Shown piece after piece: positions 6,747-14,062 of a stretch of 18,422 nt of DNA (position 1 is the stretch's first letter; every line of letters begins with the position of its first letter). A model generated the notes under the pieces. That model worked only from the letters and a program-made list of their open reading frames with translations, was not told the origin of the DNA and did not search any database. The DNA is from VYFG01 sp964403545. Lineage in GTDB: Bacteria; Pseudomonadota; Gammaproteobacteria; Arenicellales; Poriferihabitantaceae. The DNA lies in contig CAYOGN010000072.1 in the NCBI GenBank assembly GCA_964403545.1, positions 1 to 18,422 of the forward strand, read 5' to 3'. The position numbers were made by a program, and so were the translations under genes.

Positions 6747-8297
6747 ATGTCTGATTCAGGGTTTATTGATCTAACCATCGGCCACGGTGTTCGAGGCACC
6801 AGCGATGACAGTGTATGGCCGTCGTTTACCGATATTATGACCGTCGTGGTTATTATTTTCCTGATGGCGCTGGTAATTATTATGGTGCGTAACAATGAAC
6901 TCAGCCAGGAACTCAGTAGCAGTACAACGGTAAACGAGGCCATATCCAGCGCTAACCTGGGGCTTAGCAGTGAACTCGATACGCTGAAGGGAACCGTGCT
7001 GTCGTTGCAGCAGATCCTGGGTGATTCTGAAAGTGCGAAACAGGCCCTGAGCGAACAATTGCTCAGTGAAATTACCTTGACCCAGGCATTGTCGGAAGCA
7101 AAAACCACCCTCGAATCAGAAGTTGCCGGACTGACTGAGTTAAAGGGAGAATTACGTTTGGAGAATTTGCAGTTGCTGGCTCAGAGAGATCGTCTGACCC
7201 GGGAAAATATCGCTCTGAAGAAGGACAAAAGCAGACTCATCGAAGAGAAGCAGGGTCTGGAGCAGGATCGGAGCAGACTTGCAGGGGAGAAACAGGATCT
7301 GGAGCAGGACAGGAGTAGACTTATCGGGGAGAAGCAGGATCTGGAGCAGGATAGAAGTAAACTCACTGAGGAAAAGCAGGGGCTGGAGCGGGAGCGGGAA
7401 AGGCTGGCGGGGGAAAATCAGGCCCTGCTATCTGATAAGCAAACCCTGATGACGCAAAGTCAGTCGCTGGAGCAGATTCGTGACCAACTGGCTGCAGAAA
7501 AACAGTTGCTGCTGAGTGAACGACTCGCTCTTGAACAGCAAAATCAGCAAAAGCAGCAGACCATCAGTGAACTCAGTGAGCAGGAACAACTGCTTTCCAG
7601 CCAGCTGTCGCATATTGCACAACAATTTGCTCAGCTTGAATTGAGCTCCGAGAGCGAGGTTAAAAGTCTGTCACAAAGAAATCTGGGGTTGTCCGAGCAA
7701 CTTGACCAGGTGAACCTCAAGTTAGCACAACTTAATCAGGATCTCGAGAAGCAGAAATTACGGGAATCCAGCCTGGTTCAGCAACTGGCGAAAAAACTGG
7801 AAGAATATAATCGCCTGCGCGGCAGCGAGCAGCTTGCACAGCAAAAATTCTCATTGGCAACCCTGGAAGTTGATGAATTAACCAAACGTATACAAAAACG
7901 TGAGCAGGAGAATTTTGAGTTGCAACTTCAAGCCTCACAGCGTGGTCAGGAGTTTGTTTCGCTATCGGATGAATACAATTTGCTGGAAGAGAAATACAGA
8001 AGCCTGGTACGCGCAGCCAGAAGTGCTGCCGGCAAGCAGGTAGCGTTGGTTTACTATAGCAAAACAGACACAGGTTACCAGTATCGGCTGCAGGAACCAG
8101 ATGCCAGTCAACCGGTAGTAGTCACCAGGCAAGAACTTGATCGTAGACTGTCCGCGCTGAAATCCCGTTTCCAAAGAGATTTATACACCAGAATCATTAT
8201 GCCTGAAGACAGCAATCTGTCTCATGACGAGGCCTGGAGATTTACCCAGGAAATTCTGAAAAATTACGATTATTACTATCAGTCAGCTGAACAATAG
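6747..8297 (+). CDS. TolR/ExbD/MotB-like subunit with long coiled coil
   Basis: The 516-residue product begins with a short cytoplasmic segment, then one membrane helix (about 30-47) introduced by WPSFTDIMTVVVIIFLM. This aligns with ExbD PFIDVMLVLLIIFMV, so Asp29 sits at the proton-carrying aspartate of ExbD/TolR/MotB. Residues about 50-425 are almost continuous coiled coil, rich in Leu/Gln/Glu, including tandem 14-residue repeats at 162-231. Residues about 430-516 look globular (QVALVYYSKT...YRLQEPD...RIIMPEDSNLSHDEAWRFTQEILKNYDYYYQ). Their order of strands and helices recalls the small periplasmic domain of ExbD/TolR; no OmpA-type peptidoglycan-binding motif is seen. By homology the coil and C-domain face the periplasm. 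The coil is far longer than the short linker of TolR. Probably cotranscribed with, and assembled with, the preceding channel gene. Start ATG 6747 has no strong Shine-Dalgarno. Function unknown. Confidence 0.8.
   Translation: MSDSGFIDLTIGHGVRGTSDDSVWPSFTDIMTVVVIIFLMALVIIMVRNNELSQELSSSTTVNEAISSANLGLSSELDTLKGTVLSLQQILGDSESAKQALSEQLLSEITLTQALSEAKTTLESEVAGLTELKGELRLENLQLLAQRDRLTRENIALKKDKSRLIEEKQGLEQDRSRLAGEKQDLEQDRSRLIGEKQDLEQDRSKLTEEKQGLERERERLAGENQALLSDKQTLMTQSQSLEQIRDQLAAEKQLLLSERLALEQQNQQKQQTISELSEQEQLLSSQLSHIAQQFAQLELSSESEVKSLSQRNLGLSEQLDQVNLKLAQLNQDLEKQKLRESSLVQQLAKKLEEYNRLRGSEQLAQQKFSLATLEVDELTKRIQKREQENFELQLQASQRGQEFVSLSDEYNLLEEKYRSLVRAARSAAGKQVALVYYSKTDTGYQYRLQEPDASQPVVVTRQELDRRLSALKSRFQRDLYTRIIMPEDSNLSHDEAWRFTQEILKNYDYYYQSAEQ
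7230..7439 (+). repeat. Five tandem 42-bp units encoding 14-residue coiled-coil repeats
   Basis: Within the preceding gene, residues 162-175, 176-189, 190-203, 204-217 and, more diverged, 218-231 repeat the pattern S-R-L-x-x-E-K-Q-x-L-E-Q-D-R. Each unit is exactly two heptads, so gain or loss of a unit changes coil length without breaking its register. The units are alike at DNA level too, indicating fairly recent expansion. Confidence 0.85.
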
Positions 8298-8407
8298 AGG
8301 TAAGGACTTTACTATTTAATCTATTGATCGCTGGCGCCGGCAGCACCGCTACCAGAACCTCCAGTTATATCAGCCGCAAGATTATTATCGGGTTACAAAC
8401 CTGCCAA

Positions 8408-8416
8408 TGGTATAAT
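8408..8416 (+). promoter_or_regulatory. Extended -10 promoter for mnmG
   Basis: TGG followed by consensus TATAAT (8411-8416) forms an extended -10 element (TGnTATAAT); no good -35 is seen at 16-18 bp. Only seven bases separate the hexamer from the mnmG ATG, so transcription would start at or next to the start codon, producing a leaderless message. No Shine-Dalgarno lies before the ATG. The 126-bp gap shows no other clear signal. Confidence 0.55.
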
Positions 8417-8423
8417 TCTGCCC

Positions 8424-10304
8424 ATGCAGTATAGTGAAAAATTTGAGGTGATCGTTATCGGCGGTGGCCATGCCGGGGTTGAAGCCGCGCTGGCCAGTGC
8501 GCGTACTGGTAGCCGCACCCTGTTGGTGACCCACAATATCGAAACCATTGGTCAAATGTCCTGCAATCCTGCTATTGGCGGCATTGGCAAGGGCCATATC
8601 GTTAAGGAGATAGATGCCCTTGGCGGCATAATGGCGCGGGCCATAGATCAGTCCGGAATCCATTTTCGAATCCTCAATTCCCGCAAAGGTCCGGCGGTTC
8701 AGGCTACGCGTGCCCAGGCAGATCGTGTGCTGTACAAGATGGCGATTCGCCGGGCGGTGGAATTTGAGCCCAATCTGACCCTGTTTCAGCAGTCGGTAGA
8801 TGATATTTTGGTTGCGCAGGGTCAGGTCAAGGGGGTAAGAACCGGTATTGGGGTCAATTTTATGGCACCTACTGTGGTGCTCACTACCGGTACCTTCCTC
8901 AACGGTAAAATCCATATCGGGATGGACAATTCCCGGGGCGGGCGTGCCGGAGACCCACCATCATTGGCATTGGCGGAGCGATTGCGGGAACTGCCCCTTG
9001 AGGTAGATCGGTTAAAAACCGGGACGCCACCACGAATCGATGGCAAATCTGTTAACTATGCCGAATTACTGCCACAGCCAGGAGACCAGCCGACACCGGT
9101 ATTCTCGTTCCTCGGCAGCGCCGCTGAGCATCCCGCCCAGGTCAATTGCCATATTACCCAAACCAATGCACGTACCCATGAAATTATCACCGCTGCACTG
9201 GATAGATCGCCAATTTATGGCGGCGTAATCGAAGGCACAGGCCCCCGTTATTGTCCGTCAATAGAGGACAAGGTGGTGCGCTTTGCCGACCGCAACAGCC
9301 ACCAGATTTTTATTGAGCCTGAAGGGTTGAATACGACTGAGGTGTATCCAAATGGCATTTCCACCAGCTTGCCATTTGATATTCAGCAGGACATGGTGCG
9401 CAGTATCAAGGGATTTGAAAAAGCCAGGATCACCCGGCCCGGATATGCTATCGAATACGATTTTTTCGATCCACGCGGCCTCAGGCATAGCCTTGAAACC
9501 AAATGCATAGAAGGCCTGTATTTTGCTGGCCAGATAAACGGTACCACCGGATACGAAGAGGCCGCCGGGCAAGGTCTCATCGCCGGTCTGAATGCGGCTT
9601 TAAAAGTGCAGCAGAAGGCGCCGTGGACACCAAGTCGCAGCGAGGCCTATATCGGCGTAATGATTGATGATCTGGTTACCCTCGGTACCGGTGAGCCTTA
9701 CCGGATGTTTACTTCGCGGGCAGAGTACCGGCTGCAACTGAGGGAAGACAACGCAGATCTTCGGCTAACAGCAACGGGTTTTCAGGTTGGCCTGGTAGAT
9801 CAGCAAAGAATGCAGCACTTTGAACAAAAACGGAGGGCACTTGAAACCGAGCAGCAGCGCTTAAAACAGTGCTGGATCCGACCGCAAAAAATTGATTCTG
9901 AAAAAATTGAAGCAGTCCTGGGTCGCCCGCTGCTGCGTGAGACTACGGCGCTGGATTTGTTGTGTCGACCAGAAACCAGCTATGGTGCGATAGTTAAACT
10001 CGCCGGGCTGGAGCATCCCGTTGAGGATCCGGAAGTCATCAGGCAACTGGAGGTTCAGGCGCGATATGGTGGCTATATAAAACGTCAGATGGGTGAAGTC
10101 GAGCGCCAGAGAAAACAGGAAAACACAGCGATTCCGCAAACCGTTGACTATAGTACCGTAAAAGGGTTGTCCAACGAAGTAAAACAGAAGCTGACCAGCA
10201 CCCGCCCCGAAACCGTGGGTCAGGCAGCCCGAATTCCCGGTGTCACACCGGCCGCGATTTCGTTGTTGCTGGTGTACCTTAAACGCCATCGGCAAGCCGC
10301 GTGA
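8424..10304 (+). CDS. mnmG: tRNA uridine-5-carboxymethylaminomethyl modification enzyme MnmG (GidA)
   Basis: MnmG is the FAD-dependent partner of MnmE in wobble-uridine modification. The 626-residue length is typical. Visible motifs: dinucleotide-binding VIVIGGGHAGVEAALASARTG at the N-terminus; SCNPAIGGIGKGHIVKEIDALGG with the catalytic Cys; the LTTGTFLNGKIHIG stretch; YCPSIEDKVVRF; GLYFAGQINGTTGYEEAAGQGLIAG; and EYRLQLREDNADLRLT. The C-terminus keeps the helical MnmE/tRNA-binding domain ending in PGVTPAAISLLLVYLKR. The start ATG 8424 places MQYSEKFEVIVIGGG just as in known MnmG proteins. The usual mnmE-mnmG proximity is interrupted by the two-gene channel cassette. The usual downstream neighbours rsmG and parAB are missing; a convergent lipoprotein gene lies 19 bp away instead. 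Confidence 0.98.
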   Translation: MQYSEKFEVIVIGGGHAGVEAALASARTGSRTLLVTHNIETIGQMSCNPAIGGIGKGHIVKEIDALGGIMARAIDQSGIHFRILNSRKGPAVQATRAQADRVLYKMAIRRAVEFEPNLTLFQQSVDDILVAQGQVKGVRTGIGVNFMAPTVVLTTGTFLNGKIHIGMDNSRGGRAGDPPSLALAERLRELPLEVDRLKTGTPPRIDGKSVNYAELLPQPGDQPTPVFSFLGSAAEHPAQVNCHITQTNARTHEIITAALDRSPIYGGVIEGTGPRYCPSIEDKVVRFADRNSHQIFIEPEGLNTTEVYPNGISTSLPFDIQQDMVRSIKGFEKARITRPGYAIEYDFFDPRGLRHSLETKCIEGLYFAGQINGTTGYEEAAGQGLIAGLNAALKVQQKAPWTPSRSEAYIGVMIDDLVTLGTGEPYRMFTSRAEYRLQLREDNADLRLTATGFQVGLVDQQRMQHFEQKRRALETEQQRLKQCWIRPQKIDSEKIEAVLGRPLLRETTALDLLCRPETSYGAIVKLAGLEHPVEDPEVIRQLEVQARYGGYIKRQMGEVERQRKQENTAIPQTVDYSTVKGLSNEVKQKLTSTRPETVGQAARIPGVTPAAISLLLVYLKRHRQAA

Positions 10305-10323
10305 TCCAACCGGGCTTTCCTGA

Positions 10324-11397
10324 CTAAAGGGTTTTAAACGCCTCGCAGGGGTCGGTATAGTCGTGACGCTGGCTGAACCAGATCAGATCATGTGGCAGAT
10401 CATATGTCTGGTCCATCCCGGTATTGCTCTCCAGGTACTCTGACAATGGCTGCGGATCCATTGCGATTTCCCACATTCCCACATTAAGCTGTCGTATGCC
10501 GGGCGAAAGAGCCGCCACCTGCTCGACCACACCGCGATTGTGTTCCACGTGCCCATTTCCCACCACCAACACCACCGGTCGACCGGGACTGGCCTCATAC
10601 ATCTGTACCACAGACTGCGCCATACGATGATTGCGCGCCAGCCAGGTCTGGTAGAGGTGGCTGAGAGAGGGTTCCTCTCCCCATCCGCAATGGGAATCTT
10701 TGAAGGTTTTAATCATGTATCGACGATAGGTCTCATCTGCAAATTCAGAATTTTTCAGCAAACCCTTCTCAACTCCGTTGAGGGATTCGATTCCGCCGCG
10801 ACTGATCCTCAATGCCAGCCCCAGGGGCAGGTCTGCACCAAACACCTCCAGATTCTCCAGTTTTGCCAGTTCGATTAGCTGGAAATAGAATTGCCAGTCC
10901 CGGTCACTTCGATCCTGCCACCCAAGTTGCCTGCGTAGCATGGCCTGCGGATTTTCCTTTGCCGGTTTGTGTCCCATTGTGATGATTTGGGCCTTTGCAT
11001 CGACATATTGCATCAGAAAAGCGGTCTGGCCTACATCGAAAAACTCGAAACCGAGAGCGGGTTTCACACCCCGTTTGGTTAACGCCTGCAATAGTTTCAA
11101 CTGTTGAGCGTGATGCTGTACGTTGTCGTGTTTCTCTCCGAAATAGACCACGTCCGCCCCGGCCGCGCGGTCTACCATTGACGTAAAACTGATCGGTTGG
11201 CGGGTCACCGGGTCAATAATTTGCCCAATCAGAGAATCTTCACGTTTCGGCGGGGCTTCGGGTTGTTGCCGGGGAGCAGTGGTACAGCCAGTCAGAGTTA
11301 ACAATAGCGCCAGGCATAACAGATTGGCAAAAATTCTCACCATGATTTTACGATATCGGGAAATCCTGGAATCCAGGCGCAGTTTCTGTTTAAGCAT
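10324..11397 (-). CDS. chaN: ChaN-like (haem-binding family) lipoprotein
   Basis: The product is an outer-membrane-type lipoprotein of the ChaN/DUF399 family, whose Campylobacter member binds haem. Lipobox LTGC (35-38, Cys38 lipidated) follows a hydrophobic signal sequence. The mature part has the family motif VVYFGEKHDNVQHHAQQLKLL, a GFEFFDVGQ segment, and C-terminal VVLVVGNGHVEHNRGV. The start is uncertain. ATG 11397 has AAAGGGAT upstream but gives a long basic n-region; ATG at 11343 (Met19) would give a more typical 20-residue signal peptide. The gene starts 26 nt after hisAIE in the same direction, so it may be the last gene of the his operon. It ends convergently with mnmG, 19 bp apart. 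Haem or iron involvement is inferred from the family only. Confidence 0.85.
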   Translation of the reverse strand: MLKQKLRLDSRISRYRKIMVRIFANLLCLALLLTLTGCTTAPRQQPEAPPKREDSLIGQIIDPVTRQPISFTSMVDRAAGADVVYFGEKHDNVQHHAQQLKLLQALTKRGVKPALGFEFFDVGQTAFLMQYVDAKAQIITMGHKPAKENPQAMLRRQLGWQDRSDRDWQFYFQLIELAKLENLEVFGADLPLGLALRISRGGIESLNGVEKGLLKNSEFADETYRRYMIKTFKDSHCGWGEEPSLSHLYQTWLARNHRMAQSVVQMYEASPGRPVVLVVGNGHVEHNRGVVEQVAALSPGIRQLNVGMWEIAMDPQPLSEYLESNTGMDQTYDLPHDLIWFSQRHDYTDPCEAFKTL

Positions 11398-11423
11398 TTA
11401 AACATCCCTTTCTTTCCATGGTG

Positions 11424-12689
11424 TTATACCGCAGCCTCTTTTGCTTCCATTGGTCGACGATTAATTCGCAGACTTCGTTGCCCCAGTTCCTGTATCAGTT
11501 GTTCCATCGTTCCCCCTTTGCTGGCTAATGCAACCATCGTAAAATAGAGAAGATCTGCAGCTTCGTGGATAGCCGTTTCGGGTGTGTCGGCCTGGCCAAG
11601 TTCATTGGCTTCTTCGATCAGCTTGGCGGCTAAAAGCTGCGGATTCTCGAATAATTTTCGGGTGCCGGAGCCACGATCAGACGTAGTCATTTTTTGTTGC
11701 AGCAATCGCTCCAGTGCACCAAGATCAAAATCGTTGCCGAAGCAGCTGCGTTGGGGCAAATGACAAAATCCTTTGTTCTGCTGAACCGTCACCCGTAACG
11801 AATCGCGATCACAATCAAGGGAAACAGTTTTTAGCTGCTGAGTTGCCCCGGAGGTTTCACCTTTAATCCACAACTGGTCGCGTGAACGGGAAAAGTAGAT
11901 GCCACGCCGGGTATCAATTGTCTGGGCGACAGATTCCCGAGTGCTCCACACCAGTCCCAGTACACTACCCAGTTCATCGCAGACGATGGTTGGCCATAGA
12001 CGCCCATCAACGGGTTTGCGTAAACATGCAGCAACGGATGCACCAAGGGAAAGTTTGCCTGAGTACAGCGCCATTCCAATTTGTGCGTCGAGTCCCAATT
12101 GATCCAGCTCGCCAATTTCATCGGCAAAGGTAATTCCGCCTGCTGCGGTAATGGGCACGCCATTTGCAGTTTCATGCGCCTGACGTACCAACTCCATATC
12201 AAATCCCGCCATTCCTCCCTCATGCTCCACCTGGGTTAGCAGAAATCCACCGACAAAAGGGGCCAGCAAGGCAATCTGGTCTAACAGATTTGTTCCGGTT
12301 CGACTACGCCATCCATCAACCACAACCTCTCCGCGTAATGCATCCACAGCAGCAATCATACGTTCTCTGGGCAGGTTCCGGAAAAAATCCGGTGAAGCCC
12401 GGGTCCCGATAATCACCTTTGCTGCGCCTGCATCGAGCCACTCGGTGGCCGCATCCTGGCTGCGAATTCCGCCACCAACCCGAATTGAGGCATGCTTCGC
12501 CATCTTTTTGATGAGTGCCTTGTTTGAACCCTTACCGAGGGCTGCATCCAGATCAATGACAGCTACTTCACCAACCGGAGAAAATTGTTCGAGTCGCTCC
12601 ATTGGATCGCCGCCATCGAGTGCAAAATCACGCCCCTGCCGCAGTTGTACGGCGCGGCCGTCCATGATGTCAATGCTTGGAATAATCAT
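11424..12689 (-). CDS. hisAIE: Trifunctional HisA-HisI-HisE fusion
   Basis: One 421-residue chain carries three histidine enzymes. Residues 1 to about 225 are HisA (ProFAR isomerase, step 4): IIPSIDIMDGRAVQL with Asp7, VGGGIRS, AVDALRG with Asp116, LTQVEHEGG with Thr152, and AAGGI. Residues about 232-318 are HisI (PR-AMP cyclohydrolase, step 3): YFSRSRDQLWIKGETSG (265-281), LDCDRDSL, and C309/C316 in the zinc-binding region. Residues about 321-411 are HisE (PR-ATP pyrophosphatase, step 2): KLIEEANELG and HEAADLLYF, the acidic metal-binding helices. HisIE fusion is common; HisA joined in front is not. The gene starts in an ATGA overlap with the upstream HisHF gene. All catalytic signatures are present, so all three activities are expected. 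The frame is uninterrupted. Confidence 0.95.
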   Translation of the reverse strand: MIIPSIDIMDGRAVQLRQGRDFALDGGDPMERLEQFSPVGEVAVIDLDAALGKGSNKALIKKMAKHASIRVGGGIRSQDAATEWLDAGAAKVIIGTRASPDFFRNLPRERMIAAVDALRGEVVVDGWRSRTGTNLLDQIALLAPFVGGFLLTQVEHEGGMAGFDMELVRQAHETANGVPITAAGGITFADEIGELDQLGLDAQIGMALYSGKLSLGASVAACLRKPVDGRLWPTIVCDELGSVLGLVWSTRESVAQTIDTRRGIYFSRSRDQLWIKGETSGATQQLKTVSLDCDRDSLRVTVQQNKGFCHLPQRSCFGNDFDLGALERLLQQKMTTSDRGSGTRKLFENPQLLAAKLIEEANELGQADTPETAIHEAADLLYFTMVALASKGGTMEQLIQELGQRSLRINRRPMEAKEAAV

Positions 12690-14062
12690 AGCCTTACCTC
12701 GAACCCCTGTTGACGTAAATAGTGTTTGATTGCATCTACCCGTTCTTCGTCAAAATGAAAAATGGATGCGGCCAGCACAGCATTTGCACCGGCGCGGAAT
12801 GCGGCTGCCACATCATCACGATTACCGATTCCGCCCGAGGCGATGATGGGCAGTGAAACGGCCCCGGAAACTTGAGTCAGCAAGGCTTCATCGCATCCTT
12901 CGCGGGTCCCGTCCCGATCCCAGCTGGTTAACAGAATCTCGCCCGCACCCAGGGCCTCACCCTGCTGCGCCCACTGCACCGCATCCATGCCATCGCCCTC
13001 GCTTCCGGAGTGAGTTAACGCCTCCCATCCGTTGGCGGTACGACGAGCGTCGATGGAAAGCACAATACATTGACAGCCAAATTCTGTTGCCAACTCGCGT
13101 AAAAGTTCGGGTCTGCGAACAGCGGCAGTATTGACTCCGACCTTGTCAGCTCCGGCATTCAGTATTCGTCTTGCGTCTTCAATTGAACGCACACCGCCGC
13201 CAACCGTGAGCGGAATACTCAGCTCTGCCCGTATCCTGCGCACGGTATCCAGCTGATTGTCCCGTGCGCCGGGGGTGGCGCCAACATCCAGCACCACAAT
13301 TTCATCGGCGCCCTGCTGTTCGTAGAATCCTGCACGTTCCGCCGGGTCTCCGCTATCCCTGAGATTTTGAAATTGAATGCCTTTGACCACTCGCCCGTCC
13401 CTGACATCGAGACAAGGGACAATGCGACAAATTTCCCCCTGTGCCGGTACAGATTTACTGACCACTCGCCGATCGTTATGCAGCCAGCGGTGTATCAGTT
13501 CAATGCCCGCGGCGCCGGATAATTCGGGGTGAAATTGACAGGCCAGGATACGGCCACGCTCCAGACCGGCGACGAACCGGTCACCATGGGTGGTCCAGGC
13601 CGCCGACCAGCCATCAGGCGCAGACTTGAGGCAATATGAATTTGCGTAGGCCACCACCGAAGCATCAAGCCAATGGCAGCTTTCATCGGGATCAATACTG
13701 TTCCACCCAAGCTGTGGAACGCGCACATTGGACGGCAGCTTTTGAAAATGCCCTGATATGATACCCAGGCCCCGAATCCCGGTGCACTCATCGCTCGAAT
13801 CGGCAAGCATTTGCATGCCGAGACAAATTGCCAATAATGGCTTGTCGGTTGTGGCTTGTTCACAAATAGCCTCAGCGAGGCCGGTACTGCGCAATTTTGC
13901 AATTCCGGCACCAAATGCACCGACGCCGGGAACAACGATATGGGTTGCTTCGGCGAGTTGCTGAGGCTCGCTCGTAATAACCGTATCTGCGCCAGCTTTG
14001 CGTAATGCGGTATTGATGGATGCAAGATTGGCGACACCCGAATCAACGATTGCTACTTTCAT
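12686..14062 (-). CDS. hisHF: Bifunctional HisH-HisF imidazole glycerol-phosphate synthase
   Basis: Both halves of IGP synthase (step 5, converting PRFAR plus glutamine-derived ammonia to IGP and AICAR) lie on one 458-residue chain. Residues 1 to about 198 are the HisH glutaminase: VVPGVGAFG, LLAICLGMQML with nucleophile Cys80, and CQFHPE with His178/Glu180, completing the triad. Residues about 210-458 are the HisF barrel: ICRIVPCLDVRDGRVVKG (Asp219), LRDSGDP, LTVGGGVRS, VNTAAV, LSIDARR (Asp338), LTSWDRDGT and ASGGIGN. The linker is only about 10 residues. Bacterial HisH and HisF are normally separate; the same order is fused in eukaryotic HIS7. The HisH elements PHMGWN and HTY of T. maritima appear as PQLGWN and NSY. 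The gene overlaps hisB upstream and hisAIE downstream by four bases each. Confidence 0.95.
   Translation of the reverse strand: MKVAIVDSGVANLASINTALRKAGADTVITSEPQQLAEATHIVVPGVGAFGAGIAKLRSTGLAEAICEQATTDKPLLAICLGMQMLADSSDECTGIRGLGIISGHFQKLPSNVRVPQLGWNSIDPDESCHWLDASVVAYANSYCLKSAPDGWSAAWTTHGDRFVAGLERGRILACQFHPELSGAAGIELIHRWLHNDRRVVSKSVPAQGEICRIVPCLDVRDGRVVKGIQFQNLRDSGDPAERAGFYEQQGADEIVVLDVGATPGARDNQLDTVRRIRAELSIPLTVGGGVRSIEDARRILNAGADKVGVNTAAVRRPELLRELATEFGCQCIVLSIDARRTANGWEALTHSGSEGDGMDAVQWAQQGEALGAGEILLTSWDRDGTREGCDEALLTQVSGAVSLPIIASGGIGNRDDVAAAFRAGANAVLAASIFHFDEERVDAIKHYLRQQGFEVRL

Noticed and set aside
7181..7366. Minus-strand frame with repeated Ser/Cys/Leu residues
   Set aside because: It is only the complement of the 42-bp coiled-coil repeats.
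5697..8297. Interpretation as a Zorya defence module (ZorAB)
   Set aside because: The channel/partner pair has the same general architecture, but the long extension is on the B subunit instead of the A subunit, no peptidoglycan-binding domain is seen, and no ZorC/D/E-type genes are nearby.
10308..10335. Possible bidirectional terminator between mnmG and the ChaN-like gene
   Set aside because: The only pairing found (AACC/GGTT plus CTTT/AAAG) has a three-base bulge and no real T-run on either strand.
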